A stretch of DNA of 9,575 nucleotides from a bacterium (GCA_026416755.1 JAOAEP010000109.1:1-9575); one strand, 5' to 3'. Counted from the first letter of the stretch, positions 1-6,460 are shown. Numbers and translations: made by a program. Notes: generated from the letters alone by a model not told the origin.

Positions 1-1
1 T

Positions 2-109
2 ATAAGAGACAGGTCTTGTATTGACTGGTGTAAATATGCAAAAGAATGTATAGGGAAGGAGAAATGGGAAGAATTATTAAAAAACAGAAACAAAAGTTCC
101 AAGATATAA
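2..109 (+). CDS. C-terminal 35 residues of an unidentified cysteine-containing protein (partial)
   Basis: The frame is open from the left edge of the window to a TAA at 107-109 and gives a hydrophilic tail rich in Lys and Glu. Three cysteines are visible in a CxxxCxxxxxC arrangement (codons at 17, 29 and 47) with a Trp between the first two, followed by a short basic end. Such spacing could bind a metal or an Fe-S cluster. I have a faint recollection of similar Cys-rich tails on HD-domain phosphohydrolase-like proteins, but this fragment is too short to assign. The reading as coding rests on the amino acid make-up and on the stop being followed by a non-coding stretch and a promoter. No terminator hairpin is visible after the stop. 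Confidence 0.5.
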   Translation: MRDRSCIDWCKYAKECIGKEKWEELLKNRNKSSKI

Positions 110-110
110 A

Positions 111-147
111 ACTAAAAATAAAAACAAGTAACTAAAAATAAAAACAA
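111..147 (+). repeat. Two-copy 17-base direct repeat
   Basis: The 17-base A-rich unit ACTAAAAATAAAAACAA occurs at 111-127 and again, identically, at 131-147, a period of 20 bases. It lies between the upstream stop codon and the -35 box at 155. It may be an upstream promoter element, a protein-binding site, or slippage in AT-rich DNA. With only two copies and such low complexity, no function can be assigned. Confidence 0.6.
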
Positions 148-154
148 ATGTATA

Positions 155-183
155 TTGACAATGTAAAAAATTAGTAATATAAT
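155..183 (+). promoter_or_regulatory. Sigma-70 type promoter for the cysteine-rich peptide and cysK operon
   Basis: TTGACA at 155-160 and TATAAT at 178-183 are both exact consensus hexamers separated by exactly 17 bases. The expected transcription start is near 190, leaving an untranslated leader of about 60 bases before the ATG at 254. The -35 box is embedded in a small palindrome (ATTG-A-CAAT, 154-162), and A-rich repeats lie just upstream. A promoter this strong suggests high basal expression unless a repressor acts on it. Confidence 0.85.
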
Positions 184-208
184 AATAAAAGTAGTAAAAT
201 TAAATGTC

Positions 209-230
209 CTAAAATGATAGAATATATTAG
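209..230 (+). promoter_or_regulatory. Imperfect inverted repeat in the 5' leader
   Basis: CTAAAAT at 209-215 and ATATTAG at 224-230 are complementary at six of seven positions around an 8-base centre. The element lies about 20-40 bases downstream of the predicted transcription start and 11 bases before the ribosome binding site. It could be a weak AU stem or an operator half-site pair for a repressor. I cannot match it to a known operator consensus. Confidence 0.25.
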
Positions 231-253
231 ATTAAAAGAGAGGAGGTGAAAAT

Positions 254-403
254 ATGAAAAAGTTTATGTTTATTTTGTTGCTTTTTCTAATATTAGGTTC
301 TTTTTTATATAGTCAATGTCAAACTTCAAATTTGACAAATTGTAATAATAAAAATTGTGCATGTGGGTGTTGTTGTAAATGTTGTATTATTGAGAAAAAT
401 TAA
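254..403 (+). CDS. Small secreted cysteine-rich peptide (49 aa, nine Cys) upstream of cysK
   Basis: The ORF has a near-ideal ribosome binding site (AGGAGGTG, 241-248) and follows the consensus promoter at 155-183, so expression is very likely. Residues 1-20 look like a Sec signal peptide: MKK, then a hydrophobic core, then a plausible signal-peptidase-I site at Ser20/Gln21. There is no lipobox before Cys22. The mature part would be about 29 residues with nine cysteines (22, 30, 35, 37, 39, 40, 41, 43, 44), six of them in eight positions, all encoded by TGT, plus Asn, Thr and Lys. I do not recognise a family. Possible roles are a metallothionein-like metal-binding peptide outside the membrane, or a leader peptide whose Cys codons sense charged Cys-tRNA for the cysK gene 79 bases downstream. 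No terminator separates the two genes. Confidence 0.75.
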   Translation: MKKFMFILLLFLILGSFLYSQCQTSNLTNCNNKNCACGCCCKCCIIEKN

Positions 404-470
404 TATTTGTTTGTAAAATAAACTCAAAAAAGAATAAAAATATAAAAATTTATTGAAAACTTTATTTAGA

Positions 471-476
471 AAGGAG
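471..476 (+). promoter_or_regulatory. Ribosome binding site that fixes the cysK start
   Basis: AAGGAG at 471-476 sits six bases before the ATG at 483. This selects the ATG over the in-frame TTG at 453, which has no Shine-Dalgarno site and would add ten residues not expected for the family. Confidence 0.85.
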
Positions 477-482
477 ACACTG

Positions 483-1394
483 ATGAAATTTGCTGAAGAT
501 ATAACAAAATTGATAGGAAATACTCCACTTGTAAAATTAAATAAAGTTGTAAAAGATTGTTATTCAGAAATCTATGCTAAACTTGAATTTTATAATCCTT
601 GTGGTTCAGTTAAAGATAGAATAGCAGTTAGTATGATTGAAGATGCAGAAAAAAAGGGAAAAATAAATAAAGACACTATTATTATTGAGCCAACAAGTGG
701 TAATACAGGGATAGGACTTGCTTTTGTATGTGCTCAAAGAGGGTATAAATTAATATTAACAATGCCAGAGAGTATGAGTATAGAAAGAAGAAAATTATTA
801 AGTTTATTTGGAGCAGAAATAATATTAACACCAGCGGAAGAAGGAATGACAGGAGCAGTAAAAAAAGCAGAGGAATTATTAAAAAAATATAAAAATTCAT
901 TTATGCCACAACAATTTAAAAATCCAGCAAATCCAGAGATACATAGAAAAACGACTGCAGAGGAAATATGGCAAGATACGGATGGGAAAATAGATATATT
1001 TGTTGCTGGTGTTGGTACGGGTGGAACAATAACAGGAGTAGGTGAGGTATTGAAAAAAAGAAAAAAGGAGGTAAAAATTGTGGCTGTGGAGCCAGAAAAT
1101 TCACCAGTTCTTTCAGGTGGTTCTCCAGGAAGACATAAAATACAAGGTATTGGAGCAGGTTTTATTCCAGAAATTTTGAATTTAAAAGTAATTGATGAAG
1201 TAATAAAAATAAAAGATGAAGATGCGATAGAGATGGCGAAAAGATTGATAAAAGAAGAAGGGATTTTATGTGGTATTTCTTCTGGTGCTTCTGTTTTTGC
1301 TGCGATTGAAGTTGGGAGAAGAAAGGAAAATGATGGTAAAATAATAGTTGTTATTCTTCCTGATACAGGAGAAAGATATTTATCTATTTTTTAA
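483..1394 (+). CDS. cysK: Cysteine synthase A (O-acetylserine sulfhydrylase), PLP-dependent
   Basis: This is a cytosolic fold-type II PLP enzyme that makes cysteine from O-acetylserine and sulfide. The 303-residue length is usual for CysK. Visible motifs are the N-terminal IGNTPLVKL, the PLP lysine K44 in NPCGSVKDR, the substrate loop TSGNTG (71-76), the phosphate-binding GTGGT (178-182), the HKIQGIGAGF segment (218-227) and the C-terminal PDTGERYLS. Position 40 is Cys and position 217 is Arg (SPGRHK), where most CysK proteins have Pro. Arg near this loop is of interest because O-phosphoserine-using relatives use an Arg to hold the phosphate. No cysE (serine acetyltransferase) is in the window, so the acyl donor is not proven. 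The gene lies 79 bases after the Cys-rich peptide and 15 bases before the homocysteine gene, consistent with one transcript. Confidence 0.95.
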   Translation: MKFAEDITKLIGNTPLVKLNKVVKDCYSEIYAKLEFYNPCGSVKDRIAVSMIEDAEKKGKINKDTIIIEPTSGNTGIGLAFVCAQRGYKLILTMPESMSIERRKLLSLFGAEIILTPAEEGMTGAVKKAEELLKKYKNSFMPQQFKNPANPEIHRKTTAEEIWQDTDGKIDIFVAGVGTGGTITGVGEVLKKRKKEVKIVAVEPENSPVLSGGSPGRHKIQGIGAGFIPEILNLKVIDEVIKIKDEDAIEMAKRLIKEEGILCGISSGASVFAAIEVGRRKENDGKIIVVILPDTGERYLSIF

Positions 1395-1409
1395 AAAGGA
1401 GAAAAAAAT

Positions 1410-2603
1410 ATGAAGACAATAAGAGAAATAAATGAAAAAATAAAAAAAGGAGAGGCAGTTGTTGTTACAGCAGAAGAACTTATTGAATTGAAAAAAACAT
1501 CTAATTCTAAAAAACTTGTTGAAGAAATTGATGTTGTTACAACTGGAACTTTTGGGCCGATGTGTTCTTCAGGTTTATTTATAAATTTTGGACATTCAAA
1601 AGAGAGAATAAAAATGGGAGGAGGTAAAGTGTATTTAAATGGAGTTTCTGCTTATTCTGGGCTTGCTGCTGTAGATGTTTATATTGGTGCTACTGCATTA
1701 CCTGATGATGACCCCAGAAATTCAAAATATCCAGGAGAGTTTAAGTATGGTGGAGGGCATGTAATTGAAGATTTAGTGAGTGGAAAAGAAGTAGAACTTA
1801 TTGCTTATGCATATGGAACTGATTGTTATCCAAAGAAATATTTAAAGACAAGAATAACTTTAAGTGATGTAAATGAAGCAATCCTATTTAATCCAAGGAA
1901 TTGTTATCAAAACTATAATGTGGCGGTTAATCTTTCTAATAAAACAATTTATACATATATGGGTGTATTGAAACCGAATCTTGGAAATGCAAACTATTGT
2001 TCTGCTGGACAACTTTCCCCATTATTGAAAGACCCTTATTTAAAGACCATTGGATTTGGAACAAAGATTTTTCTTGGAGGAGGAATAGGTTATGTTTGTT
2101 GGTGGGGAACTCAATATAATCCCAGCGTAAAACGTAAAGAAAATGGAATACCTATGGTAGGTGGAGCAACCTTGGCATTGATAGGTGATTTAAAACAGAT
2201 GAAAAACGAATTTTTAAAAGGAGCAAGTTTAACTGGATATGGAACAAGTTTGATAGTAGGAGTTGGAATACCAATTCCTATATTAAATGAGGAAATTTTA
2301 AATTGGGTAAGTATTCCTGATGAAGAAATTTTTGCACCAGTTGTTGACTATAGTTATGATTATCCAAATTCAACAGGTAAAATTCTTGAATATGTTAATT
2401 ATGCTCAATTAAAGAGTGGAAATATAAAGTTAATGGGCAAAAATGTACCTACAGGTTCTCTTTCAAGTTATAAAAAGGCAAAAGAGATAGCGGAAATACT
2501 AAAAAACTGGATAAAAAATGGGGATTTTTTATTAACTGAACCAATTTTTTATTTCCCAGGACCAGAAAGTGGATATAAATTTAAACCAATGAAGGAGGTA
2601 TAA
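1410..2603 (+). CDS. Homocysteine biosynthesis protein, COG1900/DUF39 (HcyBio) family
   Basis: The 397-residue protein matches the DUF39/HcyBio family. In Methanosarcina (MA1821) this family, with a NIL-ferredoxin partner (MA1822), is implicated in making homocysteine directly from aspartate semialdehyde and a sulfide source, bypassing O-acyl-homoserine. Seen here are the conserved GTFGPMCSSG segment with Cys52 and the YGTDCYPKK segment with Cys139. These probably correspond to the two functionally essential cysteines in the methanogen protein, though the alignment is from memory. Further Gly-rich blocks include FLGGGIGYV (221-229) and VGGATLALIGD (250-260). The protein ends after the catalytic domain and lacks the C-terminal CBS pair found in some archaeal members such as MJ0100, so SAM-type feedback through CBS is not expected. 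The site AAAAAGGAG (1393-1401) overlaps the cysK stop. The partner ferredoxin follows after two bases. Confidence 0.9.
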   Translation: MKTIREINEKIKKGEAVVVTAEELIELKKTSNSKKLVEEIDVVTTGTFGPMCSSGLFINFGHSKERIKMGGGKVYLNGVSAYSGLAAVDVYIGATALPDDDPRNSKYPGEFKYGGGHVIEDLVSGKEVELIAYAYGTDCYPKKYLKTRITLSDVNEAILFNPRNCYQNYNVAVNLSNKTIYTYMGVLKPNLGNANYCSAGQLSPLLKDPYLKTIGFGTKIFLGGGIGYVCWWGTQYNPSVKRKENGIPMVGGATLALIGDLKQMKNEFLKGASLTGYGTSLIVGVGIPIPILNEEILNWVSIPDEEIFAPVVDYSYDYPNSTGKILEYVNYAQLKSGNIKLMGKNVPTGSLSSYKKAKEIAEILKNWIKNGDFLLTEPIFYFPGPESGYKFKPMKEV

Positions 2604-2605
2604 AA

Positions 2606-3010
2606 ATGGAAAAGAAGTTTGTTATGCATTTTCCACCAATTTTAGTTGACAAACCAATGATTTCTACAGTTGTAAAAAAATATGACCTTGAATTTAATAT
2701 TTTAAAAGCATTTGTTTCCCCTGAAGAAGAAGGAACTTTAGTTATTGCTTTTTCAGGAGAAGAGAAAAATGTATTTTCTGCAGTTGAGGAATTGAAAAGT
2801 AAAGGAGTAAAAATCCAATTAATAGAAAGCGATATAAAGATGGTTAAAGAAAAGTGTACTGATTGTTCTGTTTGTATTGGATTTTGTCCCACTGGTGCTT
2901 TATACATTGATAGAAAAACATTTGAGGTTAAATTTGACCCAGAAAAATGCATTGCGTGTGAATTATGTATAAAAGGATGTCCAACGAATGCGATGATTTC
3001 AACAATTTAG
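2606..3010 (+). CDS. NIL-domain 2[4Fe-4S] ferredoxin, partner of the homocysteine biosynthesis protein
   Basis: Residues 1 to about 75 form a NIL-type ligand-binding domain (an ACT-like fold also found on methionine ABC transporter ATPases). Residues 84-125 carry two complete ferredoxin motifs, Cys84/87/90/94 and Cys115/118/121/125, each CxxCxxCxxxCP, for two 4Fe-4S clusters. Family knowledge: the methanogen homologue (MA1822) works with the COG1900 protein, probably delivering electrons or sulfur for homocysteine formation. The gene starts two bases after the stop of that protein. Its Shine-Dalgarno (AAGGAGG, 2592-2598) lies inside the upstream coding end, so the pair is probably translationally coupled. 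The NIL domain could sense methionine or a related amino acid, but that is inference. Confidence 0.92.
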   Translation: MEKKFVMHFPPILVDKPMISTVVKKYDLEFNILKAFVSPEEEGTLVIAFSGEEKNVFSAVEELKSKGVKIQLIESDIKMVKEKCTDCSVCIGFCPTGALYIDRKTFEVKFDPEKCIACELCIKGCPTNAMISTI

Positions 3011-3047
3011 GATTTTTAAATTAGATTTATCAAAATAAGGAGAAGAG

Positions 3048-4205
3048 ATGATATATATGGATTATAATGCAACAACACCAACAGACCCAAGAGTTTTAGA
3101 AACCATAAAAATCTATTTCTTTGAAAAGTTTGGGAATCCAAGTTCTATTTATAAAATTGCAAGAGAAAATAAAAAAGAAATAGAAAAAGCAAGGGAAAAA
3201 GTGGCAAAACTTATAGATGCAAATCCCGAAGAAATTTATTTTACTTCTGGAGGTACAGAGAGTGATAATTGGGCCATAATTGGAACTGCATTTGCTTTAA
3301 AACATAAAGGTAATCATATCATCACAAGTCAAATAGAACATCACGCTGTTTTGAATACTTGTAAATTTTTAAATAGAATTGGATATGAAATTACATATGC
3401 GCCCGTTGATAGATTTGGGATTGTTGATGTTGATTTTGTGAGAAAATCAATTAAAAAAGAAACAATTTTAATAACAATAATGCATGCAAATAATGAAATA
3501 GGAACAATTGAACCAATAGAGGAAATATCAAAAATAGCAAAGGAAAACAATATATATTTTCATTCAGATTGTGTTCAGACAGTTGGCAAAGTTCCAGTTT
3601 CAGTTAAAAATCTTGGAATTGATATGCTTTCACTTTCTGCACATAAGTTTTATGGCCCTAAAGGAGTGGGAGCATTATATGTAAAAAGGGGCATAAAAAT
3701 AGAAACTTTAATTCATGGTGGAGAACAAGAAAAAGGGAAAAGAGGTGGGACTTATAATGTTCCAGGTATTATAGGTTTAGGAAAAGCATGTGAAATAGCA
3801 ATGGAGGAGATGATAGAAGAAATGGAAAAAGTAAAAAATTTAAGAGATAAACTTGAAAAAGGAATTTTAGAAAAAATACCTGAAATTGTTATAAATGGTC
3901 ATCCAGAAAAACGTTTATATAATACTTTAAATTTATGTGTTAAATATATTGAAGGTGAAAGTGTTCTTTTAAATCTAGATTTTGAAAAAATTTATGCTTC
4001 AAGTGGTTCTGCCTGTACCTCTGGTTCTCTTGAACCAAGTCATGTTCTTCTTGCATGTGGGATTCCTCATGAAATTGCTCATGGTTCTTTAAGATTTTCT
4101 CTTGGGAAGTATAATAAAGAAGAGGATATAGATAAAGTTCTTGAAGTTTTGCCAAGAATTGTTGAAAAATTGAGAAAAATAAGTCCATTTTGGGAGAAAA
4201 AATGA
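3048..4205 (+). CDS. nifS: Cysteine desulfurase, NifS/IscS class I
   Basis: This PLP enzyme converts cysteine to alanine and passes the sulfur as a persulfide to Fe-S scaffolds and sulfur transferases. The 385 residues show the N-terminal YMDYNATTP, GNPSS (29-33), the TSGGTESDN block (66-74), the PLP-stacking His99 in EHH, HSDCVQ (172-177) with Asp174 and Gln177, the Schiff-base Lys200 in SAHKFYGPKG, and the mobile-loop catalytic Cys323 in SSGSACTSG. The long loop with SSGSACTSG marks a class I (IscS/NifS) enzyme rather than SufS. AAGGAG at 3037-3042 supports the ATG at 3048. It is followed by nadA with an ATGA overlap and by the iscU-like scaffold, so it probably supplies cluster sulfur for both. 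Calling it nifS or iscS is a naming choice; no nitrogenase genes are seen. Confidence 0.94.
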   Translation: MIYMDYNATTPTDPRVLETIKIYFFEKFGNPSSIYKIARENKKEIEKAREKVAKLIDANPEEIYFTSGGTESDNWAIIGTAFALKHKGNHIITSQIEHHAVLNTCKFLNRIGYEITYAPVDRFGIVDVDFVRKSIKKETILITIMHANNEIGTIEPIEEISKIAKENNIYFHSDCVQTVGKVPVSVKNLGIDMLSLSAHKFYGPKGVGALYVKRGIKIETLIHGGEQEKGKRGGTYNVPGIIGLGKACEIAMEEMIEEMEKVKNLRDKLEKGILEKIPEIVINGHPEKRLYNTLNLCVKYIEGESVLLNLDFEKIYASSGSACTSGSLEPSHVLLACGIPHEIAHGSLRFSLGKYNKEEDIDKVLEVLPRIVEKLRKISPFWEKK

Positions 4206-5101
4206 TAGAAGAAATTTTAAAATTAAAAAAAGAAAAATCTGCAATAATTCTTGCGCATAATTATCAAATACCTGAAATACAAGACATTGCTGATTTTGTT
4301 GGGGACTCACTTGAATTAGCGAGAAAAGCCAGTGAAATAAAAGATGCAAAAATTATAGTATTTTGTGGTGTAAAATTTATGGCTGAAACAGCAAAAATAT
4401 TATCTCCAGAAAAAAAAGTCCTATTACCTGATTTGGATGCTGGATGCCCTTTAGCAGATATGGCAAATTATGAAGAAGTTTTAAAGATTAAAGAAAAGTA
4501 TCCAGATGCTTGGGTTGTTTCTTATGTAAATACAAATGCAGATGTTAAAAGTATAACAGATGTTTGTTGTACAAGTGCAAATGCTGATAAAGTAGTAAAG
4601 AATATCCCTGCAAAAAAGATTATTTTTTTACCTGATAAAAATTTATGCTGGTATGTAAAGCAAAAAGTTCCGGAAAAAGATATAATTTGTTGGGAAGGAT
4701 ATTGTTTTGTTCATAGATTGTTTACAATTGAAGATGTGAAAAAAGTTAAAGAAATATACCCAGATGCAGAATTAATTGTTCACCCAGAGTGTGACCCTGA
4801 AGTTCAAATGATGGCAGATGGTATATATTCAACAAGTGGGATGTTAAAAAGAGCAAAAGAGTCAAAGTCAAAAAGGTTTATAATAGGAACAGAAGAAGGA
4901 CTTTTACATAGGTTAAAAAAGGAAAATCCGGATAAAGAATTTTATTCCCTTGGTTCTGCTAAAATATGCCCAAATATGAAAAAAATTACAATTGAAAAAC
5001 TTTATTTTTCATTAAAAGAAGAGAAATATGAAATTATATTACCCGATGATATAATTAGAAAGGCAAAGATTTCTCTTGAAAGAATGTTAGAATTTATTTG
5101 A
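4202..5101 (+). CDS. nadA: Quinolinate synthase A (4Fe-4S), NAD biosynthesis
   Basis: NadA condenses iminoaspartate with dihydroxyacetone phosphate to give quinolinate, the precursor of NAD. The 299-residue protein has the family opening ILAHNYQIPEIQDIAD, and the three cysteines that hold the single catalytic 4Fe-4S cluster can be placed at Cys82 (AGCPLAD), Cys168 (EGYCFVH) and Cys256 (KICPNMK). These are close to positions 81, 168 and 254 of the Thermotoga enzyme. I chose the ATG at 4202, which overlaps the upstream stop as ATGA, with GGGAG at 4192-4196 as ribosome binding site. A TTG at 4190 is less likely. The other usual gene, nadB or an aspartate dehydrogenase, is absent here. Coupling to the cysteine desulfurase suggests that enzyme maintains the NadA cluster. 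Confidence 0.95.
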   Translation: MIEEILKLKKEKSAIILAHNYQIPEIQDIADFVGDSLELARKASEIKDAKIIVFCGVKFMAETAKILSPEKKVLLPDLDAGCPLADMANYEEVLKIKEKYPDAWVVSYVNTNADVKSITDVCCTSANADKVVKNIPAKKIIFLPDKNLCWYVKQKVPEKDIICWEGYCFVHRLFTIEDVKKVKEIYPDAELIVHPECDPEVQMMADGIYSTSGMLKRAKESKSKRFIIGTEEGLLHRLKKENPDKEFYSLGSAKICPNMKKITIEKLYFSLKEEKYEIILPDDIIRKAKISLERMLEFI

Positions 5102-5106
5102 AAAAG

Positions 5107-5496
5107 ATGGAATATACGGAAAAACTTCTTGAATATTTTAGAAATCCAAGAAATATGGGTAGGATAGACGATCCTGATGGTATAGGTAAAGTAGGAAATC
5201 CAATATGTGGAGATGTAATGTGGATATACATAAAGGTAGGGAAAAATGAAAAAGGAGAGGAAATAATAGAAGATATAAAATTTGAGACATTTGGTTGTGC
5301 TGCTGCAATTGCTACAAGTTCAGTTATTACTGAACTTGTAAAAGGGAAAACATTAAAAGAAGCAGAAAAAATATCAAATAAAGATGTTGTTGAATTTCTT
5401 GGAGGGCTTCCTCCTATAAAGAAACATTGTTCTTTACTTGCTGAAGAAGGTCTTAAATCAGCAATAGAAGATTATAAGAAAAGAAAAAGAGAATGA
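5107..5496 (+). CDS. iscU: Fe-S cluster assembly scaffold, IscU/NifU N-terminal type
   Basis: This is a U-type scaffold on which Fe-S clusters are assembled from iron and the sulfur released by the neighbouring desulfurase. The 129 residues contain the family signature NPRNMGRIDDPDG near the start and the three cluster-binding cysteines Cys34 (NPICGD), Cys64 (FGCAAAIA) and Cys108 (KKHCSLLA), together with Asp36, which helps release the cluster in IscU. The C-terminal domains of full NifU (a 2Fe-2S domain and Nfu) are missing; an Nfu-like protein is encoded separately two genes downstream. The start is uncertain. ATG at 5107 matches the usual N-terminus, while TTG at 5098 would overlap the nadA stop and add three residues. 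Neither has a strong Shine-Dalgarno site, so translation probably depends on coupling to nadA. No hscA or hscB chaperone gene is seen. Confidence 0.92.
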   Translation: MEYTEKLLEYFRNPRNMGRIDDPDGIGKVGNPICGDVMWIYIKVGKNEKGEEIIEDIKFETFGCAAAIATSSVITELVKGKTLKEAEKISNKDVVEFLGGLPPIKKHCSLLAEEGLKSAIEDYKKRKRE

Positions 5497-6209
5497 AAAT
5501 TAATAATTTCAACATATTTCAAAAATTTAAAAATGGACTAACATTAATAGAGTTACTTATGATAATCGGAATTATGTTAATTTTCGCTTCATTAATTTTA
5601 CCAGTGATAAAAGAAGTAAAAGAAAGAGCAAGACAAGCAATATGCATGAATAACTTAAAACAAATTGGGTTTGCTTTTTTTATGTATACAAATGATTTTA
5701 ATGGATATTTCCCTGCATATGATGATCCTTTTCCTGAAGGATATTGGTTATGGATGGGAAGAGGATGGAGAAATCTTTTGATTCCATATATTAAAAAGTC
5801 AATTTCATCAAAAGAGCCAAACATTTTATATTGTCCTTCTGACAAAACAGCACCAAAAAAGTGGGAAAGTACTTCTTATGGATATTCATTAAGTTTTTAT
5901 CATTCACCAGAGCAAATTAATCAGATGAAAGACCCAAGTTATACTTATGATAAAAATAAAATTTTTCCGACAATAGGTCAAAAAATCTCAAAAGTAAGAT
6001 ATCCTTCAAAAAAAATTCTTGTTGGTGAATGGCTTGATAATCATACAGGAGGTAATTACGGATGGTGGAGTTGGCAAGGAAGTAGAAACTATTTATTTGT
6101 TGATGGACATGTTGAATTTTTGAAGGCAAAAAATATTTTACCAGCAAATGATGGTTATCCTGATATAAATTTAACGAAAGATGGAATTTTAGGAAAAGAT
6201 GTGGAATAG
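5493..6209 (+). CDS. Type IV pilin-like / type II secretion pseudopilin (DUF1559-like)
   Basis: A prepilin-type N-terminus is clear. A short basic leader of 15 residues ends in Gly15, followed by LTLIELL with Glu at mature position +5 and a hydrophobic helix to about residue 37, then basic residues (KEVKERAR). The mature part (about 223 residues) is rich in Trp, Tyr and Gly and contains CPSD at 114-117 and an NYLFVDGHVEFL block near 199-210. That block resembles the H-X9-DG segment of DUF1559-like proteins of PVC and Omnitrophota-type bacteria, though the His nine residues before DG is not in place. It would be processed by a prepilin peptidase, with the C-terminal domain outside the membrane. 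The function is unknown. Its start overlaps the scaffold gene (ATGA), so it sits physically within the Fe-S operon although its role there is not obvious. Confidence 0.88.
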   Translation: MKINNFNIFQKFKNGLTLIELLMIIGIMLIFASLILPVIKEVKERARQAICMNNLKQIGFAFFMYTNDFNGYFPAYDDPFPEGYWLWMGRGWRNLLIPYIKKSISSKEPNILYCPSDKTAPKKWESTSYGYSLSFYHSPEQINQMKDPSYTYDKNKIFPTIGQKISKVRYPSKKILVGEWLDNHTGGNYGWWSWQGSRNYLFVDGHVEFLKAKNILPANDGYPDINLTKDGILGKDVE

Positions 6210-6226
6210 AAAAGAGGAGGAAAAAA

Positions 6227-6460
6227 ATGGATTTGAAAGCAAAAGTTGAAAATGCAATTAAGGATGTAAGAGAGTTTTTACAGGCAGAAGGTGGAGATTG
6301 CGAAATAATTTCTGCACAAGATGGAATTGTAAAAGTGAAATTGATTGGTGCTTGTCGTGGATGTCCTTTTTCTCAAATAACTTTAAAAATGAGGATAGAA
6401 GCGATTATAAAGGAAAGAGTTCCAGAAGTGAAAGAGATTGTAGAAGTTGAAGATGAATAG
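6227..6460 (+). CDS. nfu: NifU C-terminal-like (Nfu) Fe-S cluster carrier
   Basis: This 77-residue protein is a stand-alone Nfu domain, which accepts Fe-S clusters from a scaffold and delivers them to target proteins, usually as a dimer bridging one cluster through CxxC. Seen here are the EGGD motif (21-24), a GACRGCPFS segment with Cys43 and Cys46, and the following TLKMRIE helix, all typical of the family. AGAGGAGG (6213-6220) lies six bases before the ATG. With the IscU-like gene upstream it amounts to a split NifU: scaffold and carrier encoded separately and interrupted by the pseudopilin gene. Likely clients in the window include NadA, the NIL-ferredoxin and the LarE-like protein. Confidence 0.92.
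   Translation: MDLKAKVENAIKDVREFLQAEGGDCEIISAQDGIVKVKLIGACRGCPFSQITLKMRIEAIIKERVPEVKEIVEVEDE

Noticed and set aside
111..147. Start of a CRISPR array
   Set aside because: There are only two copies, the unit is 17 bases with a 3-base gap, and the sequence is low-complexity A-rich.
311..322. Lipoprotein signal before Cys22 of the small peptide
   Set aside because: The residues before the Cys (Leu-Tyr-Ser-Gln) do not fit a lipobox; cleavage by signal peptidase I at Ser20/Gln21 fits better.
403..470. Intrinsic terminator between the small peptide gene and cysK
   Set aside because: Only weak AU pairings such as GTTT/AAAC are present, with no GC stem followed by a T run.
453..482. Upstream TTG start for cysK
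   Set aside because: No ribosome binding site precedes it, and the ATG at 483 has AAGGAG at ideal spacing and matches the family N-terminus.
682..1104. Reverse-strand open frames of 72 and 62 codons (682-900 and 916-1104) opposite cysK
   Set aside because: They are Leu/Ile/Phe-rich shadows of an AT-rich coding strand, lie inside a certain gene and have no ribosome site or recognisable motif.
2581..2952. Reverse-strand open frame of 123 codons opposite the NIL-ferredoxin gene
   Set aside because: It is fully antisense to a well-supported gene with two ferredoxin motifs; its composition is that of a complementary frame.
3011..3047. Promoter or terminator in the gap before the cysteine desulfurase
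   Set aside because: The 37-base gap is AT-rich with no paired hexamers at promoter spacing and no hairpin; it is best read as an internal operon gap.
3341..4349. Reverse-strand open frames at 3341-3550, 3940-4188 and 4089-4349
   Set aside because: All are antisense to the cysteine desulfurase and nadA, with no start signals and no family resemblance.
5519..6147. Reverse-strand open frames at 5519-5845 and 5917-6147
   Set aside because: They are antisense to the pseudopilin gene, whose prepilin motif and operon position are clear.
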